Shown here one piece after another: positions 18,950-27,816 of a stretch of 64,000 bases of DNA; positions within the stretch are counted from its first letter, which is position 1; each line of letters begins with the position of its first letter. Where the stretch lies: contig NZ_VNHS01000006.1 in assembly GCF_008124765.1 (NCBI RefSeq), forward strand, positions 434,001 through 498,000. Direction: 5' to 3'. The notes under the pieces are model-generated. The model searched no databases. It saw nothing but the letters and a program-made list of their open reading frames with translations, and was not told the DNA's origin. Source of the stretch: Paenibacillus methanolicus (GTDB lineage: Bacteria; Bacillota; Bacilli; Paenibacillales; Paenibacillaceae). The translations under genes were made by a program, and so were the position numbers.

Positions 18950-20230
18950 TTATTTCAAGTAACGCTCGCTATCTTTCACCGCTTGGTTCAACGCGTCCTG
19001 CGCCTTACTGCCGTGCACGACCGCTTCGACCGCCGCGGACAGCTGCCGATTGATTTCGTTCCACTTCGCATTCAGCAGGAAAGCCGGCGTATTATCCGAG
19101 CGCTCCAGCATCGTGTAGTACGGCTTATACAGCGGATCCTGGTCCTTCTTCAGCTCGTTGACCACGCTTACGCGGACGGGCAGATCGGCTACTCGCATCT
19201 TGATCGCTTCATTGGACACGTAGTATTTGATAAATTCCCAAGCCAGCTCCTTCTGCTTCGAATCCTTGGCAATGGACAGCGCGGATTCGGCCACGACGCC
19301 TTTGACCGGCTTGCCTTGGAAAGCCGGCATCTCGACGGTGCCGACGTCGATGCCGGCTTGCTTGAACGATTCCAGCGGCCATATACCGCTTTCCCACATG
19401 GCGATTTTGCCGCCTTTGAAAATATCTTCGCCGCTCTGCTGGCCTTTGCCGCCGGTCAGAACCGCCGATCCGTCCTTCAGCATATCGCCGAACAATTGGA
19501 TGGCGTCCGCCGTTTCCTTGCTGTTCATGAAGCCGTCGATCGTCTTGCCGTCTGCGGAGATATACGAGCCGCCGTTGCTCCATACGAAACCTTGCAGGTC
19601 ATACGTGTCGTTCTCGGCGCGAACGCCGAAGCCGTACTGTTTCTTGGAAGGATCCGTCAACTTCTTGGCGGCATTCCGGAAGTCATCCCATGTCCATCCG
19701 TCCTTCGGATAAGGCACATTCGCCGCATCGAACAGCTTCTTGTTGTAATAGACGACGCGCGTCGTGAAGCCGGCCGGGATGCCGTACAGATTGCCGTCGA
19801 TGGTCGCGTAGTTGAACAGCCCGCTGTAGAAATCGTCCTTGTTCAGTTCCTGATCGCCGTCCGCGTAGCTATTCAGCGGCTCCAGCGACCGGTGATAAGT
19901 CGGGAAGTCCCACATGTACATGACATCCGGCGGATTCGTCGCGCCGAAGCCGGCAGCCATCTTCTGGTCAAATCCGTCCGCATAAGCTTCTACCTGGACC
20001 TTCGTGCCCGGATGAGCGGCCTCGAACTTCTTCGCGATATCCTGCTCGATCTTGAGCGCGTCTCCCGTGTCCCACGTAGCGAAACGAAGCGTCTTCGTTT
20101 CCGCGGAACGATTGCCGCCCGAAGGTTGCCCTACATTACCGTTCGCGCCTTCATTATTGCCGCTGCACGCCGTAAGCGCAGACATCGCCATTACCGTTGT
20201 CAGAAGGATAAACGTGCTTTTCTTTTTCAT
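18950..20230 (-). CDS. Extracellular sugar-binding lipoprotein (ABC importer)
   Basis: 426 residues, CUT1 solute-binding protein (SBP_bac_1). The signal peptide ends in a lipobox SALTAC, so it is a membrane-anchored lipoprotein. Family landmarks: KFEAAHPGTKVQVEAYADG, PPDVMYMWDFPTY and GKIAMWESGIWPLESF. ATG 20230 has GGGGAG nine bases upstream; the frame extends further without a better start. First gene of the importer-lacZ-MFS operon. A strong stem-loop (20268-20305) stands just upstream, after the response-regulator gene. Confidence 0.93.
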   Translation of the reverse strand: MKKKSTFILLTTVMAMSALTACSGNNEGANGNVGQPSGGNRSAETKTLRFATWDTGDALKIEQDIAKKFEAAHPGTKVQVEAYADGFDQKMAAGFGATNPPDVMYMWDFPTYHRSLEPLNSYADGDQELNKDDFYSGLFNYATIDGNLYGIPAGFTTRVVYYNKKLFDAANVPYPKDGWTWDDFRNAAKKLTDPSKKQYGFGVRAENDTYDLQGFVWSNGGSYISADGKTIDGFMNSKETADAIQLFGDMLKDGSAVLTGGKGQQSGEDIFKGGKIAMWESGIWPLESFKQAGIDVGTVEMPAFQGKPVKGVVAESALSIAKDSKQKELAWEFIKYYVSNEAIKMRVADLPVRVSVVNELKKDQDPLYKPYYTMLERSDNTPAFLLNAKWNEINRQLSAAVEAVVHGSKAQDALNQAVKDSERYLK

Positions 20231-20267
20231 CTCTGGCAGCTCCCCTATCAGTGAGATACATAATAAT

Positions 20268-20305
20268 TGAACCGCTTTCATCATAACGAAAATGAAAGCG
20301 GTTCA
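20268..20305. promoter_or_regulatory. 14-bp perfect inverted repeat between yesN-like gene and sugar operon
   Basis: Arms TGAACCGCTTTCAT/ATGAAAGCGGTTCA with a 10-base loop, 38 bases before the binding-protein start. On the minus strand AT-rich but not poly-T sequence follows. It may be a leaky terminator, an RNA stabiliser, or an AraC/catabolite operator (each arm has the TGAAAGCG core of cre sites). Confidence 0.6.
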
Positions 20306-20346
20306 AAACGGATAGCTATTTGGAGTATTGTGCGTATTTGTTCGAT

Positions 20347-21564
20347 TCACGCATCGGGGTGGTCTTCTGTTAGAGGCGCGTCGTCTTTTTGTCGGGCGCG
20401 GTAGCTGCTCGGCGTGATCCCCGTGCAGCGCTTGAACCATTTGCTGAAATATTTGCTGTCGCCAAGCCCAGTCCGTTCGGCAATCTCTTGCATGGTCAGA
20501 TTCGTATCCTTCAATAACCCATAAGACAGTTTGAGCTTCCGTTTATATTGGAACGCGACGAAGCTGTCTCCCACCGCTTTCTTGAACAGAATCGAGAAAT
20601 GGCTTCGGCTAAGGCCCACCTGCCTGGCGACGTCGCTCACGGACCATTCCGCGGCCGGGTTGTCGTGGAGCAGTTTGACGGCGCGCCAAATCGCCTCCGG
20701 CCAATCCGTCGCGGATACGTTGTACGCTCTCTCCAACTCGGCTTCCTTATGCAGCGAAACCCAAGCTTCAAGCCATTGTTCCGTATTCGGAAGCGGTCCT
20801 CTTCTGGCCCATTGCAGCTTTGCCGCTTCGCTTTTCTTCTCGACCAGCAGACTATCCATCGCGCTCGTATGCGATTCCGGTACTATACAGTAGCAGCGCT
20901 CGTCCCCGTAAGGAATAACCGCTCCCGTGCCCAGTTGATGGGCATCATCGCTGCCTGGCTTCACAAGTTCCGGCCAAGACATGTCGCAGCCCGCGGTCTT
21001 GACCAGATACAGACAGACCGGCGCTCCCTGGAAGGACCAGGCGTCGCGCGCCAGCTTCTCTAATTCGCCTCTGAATTTATCGTGATGGCCGTTCAGCCAA
21101 GCGTACAGCAGCGTGCTGATCCGCTCTCCTGAATCGTCCGCATCGTCCACGGGAGCGGGCGGCTCCGACGCCGCCATGAGCTCGCTTCGAAACTTCTCCA
21201 GCATCTCCTCCAGCTCTTCATCCTCGAAGGCGGTTTTGAGCAAGTAGCCGGAGGCGCCCAATTTGATGCCTTGCTGCGCATAGTCGAAATCCCGGTGGCA
21301 GCTAAGCAGAATGATTTTCGTCGCGGGCGCGGTCTCTTTCACTTTCCGCGACAATTCAATGCCATCCATCTCCGGCATGACGATATCCGTTATGACGACC
21401 TGAGGCCGATGCTCCAGGAAGGCGTCCCACGCCTTGCGGCCGTTGGGCGCGTCCGCGACCACTTCCATGCCGTATTTCGCCCAAGGGATGGTCGAACGGA
21501 GTCCTTTGCGGACGATGCTCTCGTCATCTGCGATTAATACCTTGATCGTCTTCGTTGTTGTCAT
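20347..21564 (-). CDS. YesN-type response regulator with AraC DNA-binding domain
   Basis: 405 residues. Receiver domain 1-125 with D60 as phospho-acceptor (VVITDIVMPEMDGIEL) and K-T-A at the switch position (LLKTAFEDEE); central linker of about 180 residues; C-terminal AraC double helix-turn-helix, about 300-395 (VSDVARQVGLSRSHFSILFKK, then MQEIAERTGLGDSKYFSKWF and the family P-S-S-Y-R). Start ATG 21564 lies inside the kinase gene (41-base overlap) with GGAGG ahead. Expected to activate the adjacent sugar importer-lacZ operon in response to an extracellular saccharide. Confidence 0.94.
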   Translation of the reverse strand: MTTTKTIKVLIADDESIVRKGLRSTIPWAKYGMEVVADAPNGRKAWDAFLEHRPQVVITDIVMPEMDGIELSRKVKETAPATKIILLSCHRDFDYAQQGIKLGASGYLLKTAFEDEELEEMLEKFRSELMAASEPPAPVDDADDSGERISTLLYAWLNGHHDKFRGELEKLARDAWSFQGAPVCLYLVKTAGCDMSWPELVKPGSDDAHQLGTGAVIPYGDERCYCIVPESHTSAMDSLLVEKKSEAAKLQWARRGPLPNTEQWLEAWVSLHKEAELERAYNVSATDWPEAIWRAVKLLHDNPAAEWSVSDVARQVGLSRSHFSILFKKAVGDSFVAFQYKRKLKLSYGLLKDTNLTMQEIAERTGLGDSKYFSKWFKRCTGITPSSYRARQKDDAPLTEDHPDA

Positions 21565-23287
21565 GCGGATTCTCCTCCCTCTTGGGCCATTCGATTAGAA
21601 TCGTCGTCCCTTCCCCTTGAACCGATTGGACGCTTAATCCATACTGCTGGCCAAAATGCAGCTTGAATTTTTGATCCGCGTTTTGCACGCCGAGTCCTCC
21701 CCTTCCCTTAGACTTTGACAGATCGGGCAGAAGCAGGCGCTCTAATTTATGTGCCGGAATGCCCGCCCCGTTATCGGATAGCGTCAGCAGCAGATGATTG
21801 CCCGCCTCGCGAATCGTTAATCGAATCTCGCCTTCGCCATCCTCGAATCCGTGGAAGAAAATATTTTCGAATAGCGGCTGCAGCGTCATGCGAGGAATCA
21901 GATAGCGCTTCAACTGCTCTTCGCATTCGAGTTTATACATGAACGTGTCGCCATGGCGGATCTCTTGAATCTTCAAAAAATGCTCGATGATGCGCAGCTC
22001 GCGTCCGATCGGGATCAGCTCCTGCGAGATGTCCAAATTCCCCTCGAGCAGCACCGTCAGATGGTACAGCATGCGGCGGATATCCTCCGCGCCGGCGAGC
22101 TTGGCCTTCCACTGAATCGAATTCAACGTATTGAACAACAAATGGGGATTAATCTGGTAATGGAACGCCTTGAGCTCCGCTTCCTTCTTCAGCCGCTCGC
22201 TCCGCTCGATCTCGCCGATCAACGTCTGCACGCCGCCCACCATATTGTTGAAGCTGATATCCAGGCTGCCCAGCTCGTCCTTCGCTTCAACCGGCGTCCG
22301 CGTATGCAGTTTGCCGAAGCTCACCTTCTGCATCGCCTCCTTGAGCCGGCGAATCCGAGCCGTGAACCGGTTCGCGAACAAGTAGGCTAGGCCTAAGGCG
22401 AGTAGACTGGAGATCAAAGCCACAAGCATCGTATTCGATCTTATTATGCCGGATGAACGATAGAACGAGACGGCAGGCAATCTGGCCTCGATGCTCCACC
22501 CGTTCAACGCGATCGTCCGGTTCCAGACGATATCGCTGCTTTGCGGCGCGAAGGCCTCCGTCGTTTCGTAGATGACTCGGCTCTTGGGATCGCGTATACG
22601 GAGGTGCGCTTTCGTATCCTGCTCGAACAGCCGGAACATATGAAGCAGCTCCTCGGCGTTCTCTTCGATCAGAATTTTGCTGCCCCGCAGCGCGCCGTAC
22701 GGGTTATTAATCGGGACCGCCAAACCGAGCACGGGAATGCCGGTATCCGCGACAATCCGCATGCCGTGATTCTGGGGATAGAACCCCAGCCAATAGTTGC
22801 CCGCGAGCGATTGCGACATCGCCTGCCATGCAGGGATTCGGTCCAGCTTGGAAACATCGAGATCGTTCTCTCCGTAATAATAACCGGTGCGCGTAATAAT
22901 GTAGATGTCGATCGTCCGATCATTCTTAAGCGCTTTCAAGAACGATTCCAAATCATTCTTATCCATGATATCTTCATAGGTCGTGGGCGCCCGTTCCCCG
23001 AGATCCGCCCGCGCAGGATCAAGCAAATAAGCGTAGATCGTCTCCGTCGTCTGATTCATCCGATTCAAATACGCGCTCGTCTGCTGCTCCAATTGCGCGA
23101 CGGCGTTCTCGCCGTATTTGCCAAACTGGGAGTTAATGACTTTCGCGGATTGGTAATAGGACAAGGCGCCAAGGGATAATAGCGGAATAAGCGTCACAAG
23201 GAGAAAACAGAAGAGCATCTTCGTGCGGATGCTCCGGTAAGAGCCTGATAGAAGGCGGTTATGCAGCAGCTTGCGTAAATGTCCCAT
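21524..23287 (-). CDS. YesM-type sensor histidine kinase
   Basis: 587 residues. Membrane helix at about 22-44, extracellular sensor of about 230 residues (contains ITRTGYYYGENDLDVS and a GLAVPINNPYGALRG block, Cache-like), second helix near 290-310, HAMP (about 310-360), then His_kinase (FHYQINPHLLFNTLNSIQW, phosphorylated His in NPH) and HATPase_c (LSDNGAGIPAHKLERLL...GGLGVQNADQKFKLHFG). ATG 23287 chosen for GGAGGGG nine bases upstream. Sensor half of the pair with the overlapping YesN-like regulator. Confidence 0.94.
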   Translation of the reverse strand: MGHLRKLLHNRLLSGSYRSIRTKMLFCFLLVTLIPLLSLGALSYYQSAKVINSQFGKYGENAVAQLEQQTSAYLNRMNQTTETIYAYLLDPARADLGERAPTTYEDIMDKNDLESFLKALKNDRTIDIYIITRTGYYYGENDLDVSKLDRIPAWQAMSQSLAGNYWLGFYPQNHGMRIVADTGIPVLGLAVPINNPYGALRGSKILIEENAEELLHMFRLFEQDTKAHLRIRDPKSRVIYETTEAFAPQSSDIVWNRTIALNGWSIEARLPAVSFYRSSGIIRSNTMLVALISSLLALGLAYLFANRFTARIRRLKEAMQKVSFGKLHTRTPVEAKDELGSLDISFNNMVGGVQTLIGEIERSERLKKEAELKAFHYQINPHLLFNTLNSIQWKAKLAGAEDIRRMLYHLTVLLEGNLDISQELIPIGRELRIIEHFLKIQEIRHGDTFMYKLECEEQLKRYLIPRMTLQPLFENIFFHGFEDGEGEIRLTIREAGNHLLLTLSDNGAGIPAHKLERLLLPDLSKSKGRGGLGVQNADQKFKLHFGQQYGLSVQSVQGEGTTILIEWPKREENPHDNNEDDQGINRR

Positions 23288-23393
23288 CTTTGGTTGCCCC
23301 TCCATGCTCGACAAAATCATAAGCATTGTAGCATGTGCCGCTTCGGACGAACAATATCGCCTCTGTCACGGGCCGATCTCCTAAACGTCAAAA

Positions 23394-23432
23394 GCACTTC
23401 CTCTCCGCCGGTTGAAAGCGTCGTGGAAGTGC
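23394..23432 (-). terminator. Probable terminator after the GH63-like gene
   Basis: GCACTTCC/GGAAGTGC arms around a partly pairing 23-base interior, followed on the minus strand by TTTTGACG; lies 10 bases past the stop at 23442. Confidence 0.6.
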
Positions 23433-23441
23433 GTCCGTCCA

Positions 23442-25145
23442 TTAAGTTGCATACTCGTGCCCTAAAATAAGGAACACGCTCGACGTCCAAGTGAAGGCGC
23501 GATCCCGCAGCCCCTGCCCGGTAACCGCATCGAAATTCTCGGCCATCCCGCTCCGGTCCAGCATGGCGCAGAACCGGCGAGAGACCTCCTCCGCCAGCTC
23601 GCGATCTCCCGCCGCGGCAGCTCCTTCAACGAGGATCATGGTCGAAGGCGCCCAGATCGGTCCCCGCCAATAGCCATCCGAATGGTAGAACGGACTGCTC
23701 AGACTCTCCGTCGCCCAGCCGTTAGCCGTCAAGAACCGATTCTCGTCCCTTAGCCCTTGCAGCAGCGCGGCGCGGATAGGCTTAGGCAGACGTTGGCCCA
23801 ATATAATCGGGACGAACAAGAGCAAGCTGTCGCCTTCGGAGACCTCGTGCGAACCGGATCGGCAGGCGATGAATCGGCCATTCTGCCAGAAATGACTAAT
23901 CATCTTCTCCAGTGTGTCCTCGGCAAGGTGACGCCATTCGAGAGCTTCATCCCGCAGTCCAAGGCGGCCCGCGATCTCGGCCAACACCTCGGCTTGAATG
24001 ATGAGAAAGGCCGCCAGATCCGGGCTCTCGACCGGGATGCCGTTGTTGAACGCCGTGCTGTTATCCCACCCGGAGTCGTTGCCGTGATTATACTGCGGGA
24101 TGCCGTCTCCGTCGGAATCGCGATAGCGGAACCACCACATGGTCCATTTAGACAGCGGCTCATACACTTCGATCAGCTGCGCCAATTGGATAAAGTCCGT
24201 TCGCGCCATCATCCACGCCAGCGTCCATCCGTGGATCGGCGGTTTGTTGCAATTCCACAGCTCGTATTTATCGTTGACGAAATCCGGGATGAGCCCGCTC
24301 TCATCCTGCCGGTCGAAGAAAATCATGAACTGATCCCAGGCCAGCTTCGGATCGTGGCGAACGAGCGCCATCGCATTGAAGCAATGATCCCAGCTCCAAA
24401 TATTCGTCATCCAGTTCTTCGACATATACATGGCCGGACGCGTGAGACACCCCTCGGCCGGAACGAGACACGACCACGTAATGTAGGCCGCAAGCTCCCG
24501 GCTATCCTCACATTGCCGTGGCAAGGTTAAGCTGCGATTCAGCCACTGGCTGAATTCGTCCCGCGCTTGCTTCACGATATCGTCGAACGGCTCCCACTCC
24601 GTCCGCTGTACCCATACGGTCCGGAATTCCTCCACCGCGAATTCGGCTTGGCCGGATTCGCTGTCAGGCAAGAAATCCGCGATGACGTACGAGCTTTTGA
24701 TTTTGTCCCATGGCACTTCCATCCGCAGCTCGCCGACAAGCGCCGTCAGCATGAATCTGCATTCATGGGTGAAGCTGTTCACTTCCCAGCTTCGCGGCGC
24801 GGCTTGGAAGGCGTAGTCATACGCAGCCGTGCGGAAGGTCAAGCGAATGCCGCAGCCCTTCGTCCGCACGCGGAACGTCCGGCTGTCGGAGATGCAGATC
24901 TCGGCCGCTTGGCCGTTGGCCGCTTCCAGTCGGATCTGTTCAGGAGTAGCGATCGACTGGAACGGTACAGATTGGCCGTTATTATCTAGCATCTCGACGC
25001 GGAACGCCTCGCCGAATTTATCGTCGCCGCCGCGAACGGTGCGCATATAGAGGCCTTGTCGTCTATCCGGCGCTTCTGGCAGAATGGAGACCGCCAGGAA
25101 CGATTCTCTTCGGCTGAAAGGTACGATCGTTAAATCAAAGTTCAT
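23442..25145 (-). CDS. GH63-like (MGH1/trehalase-clan) glycosidase
   Basis: 567 residues with an N-terminal beta-rich domain (about 1-190) and an (alpha/alpha)6 barrel. Recognised by SKNWMTNIWSWDHCFNAMAL, DFVNDKYELWNCNKPPIHGW, HGNDSGWDNSTAF and YWRGPIWAPST, blocks shared by GH63 alpha-glucosidases and mannosylglycerate/glucosylglycerate hydrolases of clan GH-G. The Asp of GWDNS and a Glu near the C-terminus (MAENFDAVTG) are the likely catalytic pair. No signal peptide, so it acts in the cytoplasm. Substrate uncertain: an alpha-glucoside or alpha-mannoside. Upstream of the sugar two-component genes, with its own terminator. Confidence 0.82.
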   Translation of the reverse strand: MNFDLTIVPFSRRESFLAVSILPEAPDRRQGLYMRTVRGGDDKFGEAFRVEMLDNNGQSVPFQSIATPEQIRLEAANGQAAEICISDSRTFRVRTKGCGIRLTFRTAAYDYAFQAAPRSWEVNSFTHECRFMLTALVGELRMEVPWDKIKSSYVIADFLPDSESGQAEFAVEEFRTVWVQRTEWEPFDDIVKQARDEFSQWLNRSLTLPRQCEDSRELAAYITWSCLVPAEGCLTRPAMYMSKNWMTNIWSWDHCFNAMALVRHDPKLAWDQFMIFFDRQDESGLIPDFVNDKYELWNCNKPPIHGWTLAWMMARTDFIQLAQLIEVYEPLSKWTMWWFRYRDSDGDGIPQYNHGNDSGWDNSTAFNNGIPVESPDLAAFLIIQAEVLAEIAGRLGLRDEALEWRHLAEDTLEKMISHFWQNGRFIACRSGSHEVSEGDSLLLFVPIILGQRLPKPIRAALLQGLRDENRFLTANGWATESLSSPFYHSDGYWRGPIWAPSTMILVEGAAAAGDRELAEEVSRRFCAMLDRSGMAENFDAVTGQGLRDRAFTWTSSVFLILGHEYAT

Positions 25146-25367
25146 CGCTAGATTCTCCCCTTGAACGAGTATGCGCTTTCAGTGTAACGAAAAGAGCAGT
25201 CGGGAGGAACGGACGGTTGTTTTTGAAGGGGAGGGGGATTGTTTCACGCGCGAGATTGGTTGAGGCGGAGGTGGAGTTTTGTTCGGGGAAAGGAGGGATT
25301 TTGTTTGATTAGGGAGGCGGGATATCTGAGGGGAGATCCAGACAGCCCACCGTCGCTTTTTCCAATT
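25146..25367. other. Intergenic stretch, nothing recognised
   Basis: G-rich spacer between the Ntn-hydrolase gene and the GH63-like gene. A GAAAGCGCATAC half resembles a catabolite (cre) site but lacks the second half. No frame or hairpin worth calling. Confidence 0.4.
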
Positions 25368-26366
25368 CTAGAGATCGACGTGCCAATTCGGCTGGTCGAC
25401 CGGGGTGCGTTTCGGGCTAATGGCGCTTAAGTCCAGGGAAGCGAGCGAGATTTTGAACAGCGTAGGATTGAAAGCGGACCAGAAATAATAGTCGCGTCTC
25501 CGATGATCCCGAATAACGGCCCACTGCGTATGATCGCCGTCGCCTCCCGGCGCGGCGGGCAGTATCGTCCCGTACGGCACGGCTAAGCTGCGGATCAATT
25601 GATTGGCCAGGCCGACGCCATGCTGCTCGTTGGAAGGTCCGTACCCGCTCTGCTGCAAAGCAGTGGCCCGAACGAAGCGCGAAGGCGGAGTCGGATCGCC
25701 CGGAAGGCCAAGCTGGCCGCTTCCGTTCAGCTCCTGCCCCCACCAGATGCGCGGACTGTTCACGAGCGAGATATTCTCGTAGTTGCTCAAATTAATCAAC
25801 TGCCAATCATACGAGGGCGCGTTCGTCAGCACGCCGTTGCCGCACGTATAAAGCTGCATCGATTGCCCCATGAATTCGACGATGAGCGAACGGCCGGCCG
25901 CGTCGCTGACGATGTAATGCAGCGGCGGCTTGCTGTAGCCCGGAGCCACTCTGCGGATGTCGAGCACCGTCACCTGCGCCAGCGCCTCCTTGACTTCGTC
26001 CACGGTCCCGAAACAGCCGAGTATCCATTCGACTAGCTCGATCGAGTAAATCGTCGGGCGGCCGCCGGCCTGGTCCGGCGTCGGATACGACGATCCGGGC
26101 AGCCATAACGCCGCAGCTGATAAGCCCGCTTCGTTGAGGCCGTCGATATAGGAGGCGGCGGGCAGTCCCGCGATCTCCAGCGCCATGCCGGCATACCCAT
26201 ACGTGCTGCGCCAACTCAAGGCGCCGGGGGCGGCGATCCGAGGGAAAGACTGCCCCCGCGGCATGATCGTCGCATAGGTCGGGATCTTCTGTCCGAAATC
26301 GAGCGTGCGCGCGGATATGACCGGATGTCCGGGCGTATCGGTGCGCAGCATAAGATTCGTGCACAT
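25368..26366 (-). CDS. Linear amide C-N hydrolase (choloylglycine hydrolase/penicillin V acylase family)
   Basis: 332-residue Ntn hydrolase. ATG 26366 is followed directly by TGC, so removal of Met exposes Cys as the N-terminal nucleophile (MCTNLMLRT), as in penicillin V acylases and bile-salt hydrolases. Other family residues: Arg/Asp in SARTLDFG, Asn in GLNEAGLSAAALW, and ANQLIRSL plus the terminal Arg-Asp segments (VIRDHRRRDYYFWSAFNP). AAGGGG precedes the start; a TTG two codons earlier would bury the Cys. No signal peptide, so it acts in the cytoplasm unless exported otherwise. Substrates in the family are penicillin V, bile salts and N-acyl homoserine lactones; which applies is unknown. 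Confidence 0.88.
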   Translation of the reverse strand: MCTNLMLRTDTPGHPVISARTLDFGQKIPTYATIMPRGQSFPRIAAPGALSWRSTYGYAGMALEIAGLPAASYIDGLNEAGLSAAALWLPGSSYPTPDQAGGRPTIYSIELVEWILGCFGTVDEVKEALAQVTVLDIRRVAPGYSKPPLHYIVSDAAGRSLIVEFMGQSMQLYTCGNGVLTNAPSYDWQLINLSNYENISLVNSPRIWWGQELNGSGQLGLPGDPTPPSRFVRATALQQSGYGPSNEQHGVGLANQLIRSLAVPYGTILPAAPGGDGDHTQWAVIRDHRRRDYYFWSAFNPTLFKISLASLDLSAISPKRTPVDQPNWHVDL

Positions 26367-26508
26367 AGGCAAGCCCCTTTCTTGTCATCATCAACCTAGG
26401 CGGTGCGGCAACATTCCAGGCAAAATCAATTCATTATATGGATTAGAAGACGTGTTATGTATGGCCGTCAGCACGCCGATGGGCATTTCTTCGTCCTATG
26501 ACTAAAAA

Positions 26509-26532
26509 ACGCAACCGTTGTTCCGGTTGCGT
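26509..26532 (-). terminator. Intrinsic terminator of the VOC-tetR unit
   Basis: ACGCAACCG/CGGTTGCGT with a 6-base loop; minus-strand TTTTTTAG follows. Confidence 0.82.
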
Positions 26533-26565
26533 AGGATCGTTGTTTTTTGGAGAAGGTAAATGGCA

Positions 26566-27147
26566 TTATTTAACCCCTTCTAGGAAGGACCCAACAACGC
26601 TCATAATCTCTTCTAACGTATAGGCATTCGAGGATTCATTGGCCAGCCAAAGGGCCGTTTCGTTGAGACCGCCCGAAACAAAATGGGTCAAAGGATCAAG
26701 AGGCGCCATCCGGAAGTACCCCTGGCTTTGCATCATTGCAAGCTGTTCCCTCAATAATCGCATCGAATGGTTTTTGTCCATTTCTCTCCAAACATCCCAG
26801 CCTAGAATCGCCGGCCCATCAATCAGCAGTATCCGTCTGTTTCGCTCTTCGACGGCAGCCATAATAAATGCGCGGCAACCGAAGTAAAGCTGCTGCCACA
26901 AGTCATTCGTAGTCGCTGCCTCTTGTTCAACCTTCAAGGCTACGTCTCGCTGAACTTCTTCCAGTACGATTCGAAACAGTTCTTTCTTGTTGCGGAAATG
27001 GTGATACACCGCTCCCCGCGTCAGCTCCGCTTCTTGAACAATCTTTTCCAATGCCGTATTCGCGTAGCCATGATCGGTAAAATGCGTTCTGGCAATTTCG
27101 ATCAACTTTTGAATCGTTTCTGCCGTTTCGGCCTTGCTTTTCCTCAT
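26566..27147 (-). CDS. TetR/AcrR-family repressor
   Basis: 193 residues. Helix-turn-helix at about 20-60 (GYANTALEKIVQEAELTRGAVYHHFRNKKELF), the AcrR/TtgR-like recognition sequence, then a helical ligand pocket (FGCRAFIMAAVEERNRRILLIDGPAILGW, TetR_C_13-like). Downstream of the VOC gene on the same strand. A palindrome of the AcrR operator type stands at 27684-27710, so it likely represses its own VOC-tetR transcript. ATG 27147 fits the family length; the frame opens from a GTG at 27174. Confidence 0.9.
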   Translation of the reverse strand: MRKSKAETAETIQKLIEIARTHFTDHGYANTALEKIVQEAELTRGAVYHHFRNKKELFRIVLEEVQRDVALKVEQEAATTNDLWQQLYFGCRAFIMAAVEERNRRILLIDGPAILGWDVWREMDKNHSMRLLREQLAMMQSQGYFRMAPLDPLTHFVSGGLNETALWLANESSNAYTLEEIMSVVGSFLEGVK

Positions 27148-27219
27148 GATCAACCCATTCTCCGTTCGTAACACGATGTTCGGGCCGTACTTCCGACTCC
27201 TATCGGGATCGTCGGTTCC

Positions 27220-27648
27220 TTATTTCCAAATCTCATTGATATATTGACGATCGTATTCGCTTGTCGGCGGTATGACGGTTATGACATCGATCAAGACCCC
27301 GTTGGGGTCGGAAGTCATAAAATGCCGCTGCCCAAAATCCTCGGTCCGGATTTCGAGTTCGAGGGGAAGGTCGGCGTCCCGAATAAGACGGTCATATTCC
27401 GCGTCCACGTCGTCTACTTCAAAGTTAAGGATTAACCCTTTTGTTTGCGTCCTATACGCTTGGGGGACGGTCGGATGAGAAGCGTCGAGTATAGCCAACT
27501 CGAACGGAATGTCATTGCCGGATATTTTCAAGCTCACATACCAGTCTGCCTCGAAAACCTTCTCAAATCCGAAGCGCTCGATATAAAATCCAGCTGTAGC
27601 CATGACTTGATCCGTTAATACGACGGGATAAAAACTGGATACTTTCAA
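27220..27648 (-). CDS. VOC-superfamily protein (glyoxalase/dioxygenase-like)
   Basis: 142 residues with two VOC modules: [21 protein letters not shown] at the N-terminus and [20 protein letters not shown] at the C-terminus (D-P-N-G block). Start is TTG 27648 with GAGAGGTGG eight bases upstream. First gene of a two-gene unit with tetR, behind the AcrR-like palindrome. Possible role: binding or modification of the compound sensed by the repressor; the sequence does not say which. Confidence 0.84.
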   Translation of the reverse strand: MKVSSFYPVVLTDQVMATAGFYIERFGFEKVFEADWYVSLKISGNDIPFELAILDASHPTVPQAYRTQTKGLILNFEVDDVDAEYDRLIRDADLPLELEIRTEDFGQRHFMTSDPNGVLIDVITVIPPTSEYDRQYINEIWK

Positions 27649-27683
27649 CTAAATAACCACCTCTCGGTTATGATACATCTAAA

Positions 27684-27710
27684 TTAACATACATACAGTG
27701 TGTATGTAAA
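27684..27710. promoter_or_regulatory. AcrR-like operator before the VOC-tetR unit
   Basis: TTAACATACA / TGTATGTAAA halves separated by 7 bases, 9 of 10 positions symmetric. The ACATAC/GTATGT core is that of AcrR-type operators. It lies 36 bases upstream of the VOC start. Confidence 0.65.
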
Positions 27711-27816
27711 TAACGAGTTGTTTTCGGTTTCCGGACGGCATCCATGGTTTGAGGCCTACTTACTAATAAAAAGAACAGACCGCCCGTCGGCAGCCTGCTC
27801 CCTGATCTTACAACTA

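Noticed and set aside
18947-20254. Plus-strand open frame of 435 codons opposite the sugar-binding protein
   Set aside because: Shadow of a lipoprotein gene with clear family motifs.
25146-25200. Catabolite-responsive element upstream of the GH63-like gene
   Set aside because: Only half of the cre consensus (GAAAGCG) is present; the 3' WCA half is missing.
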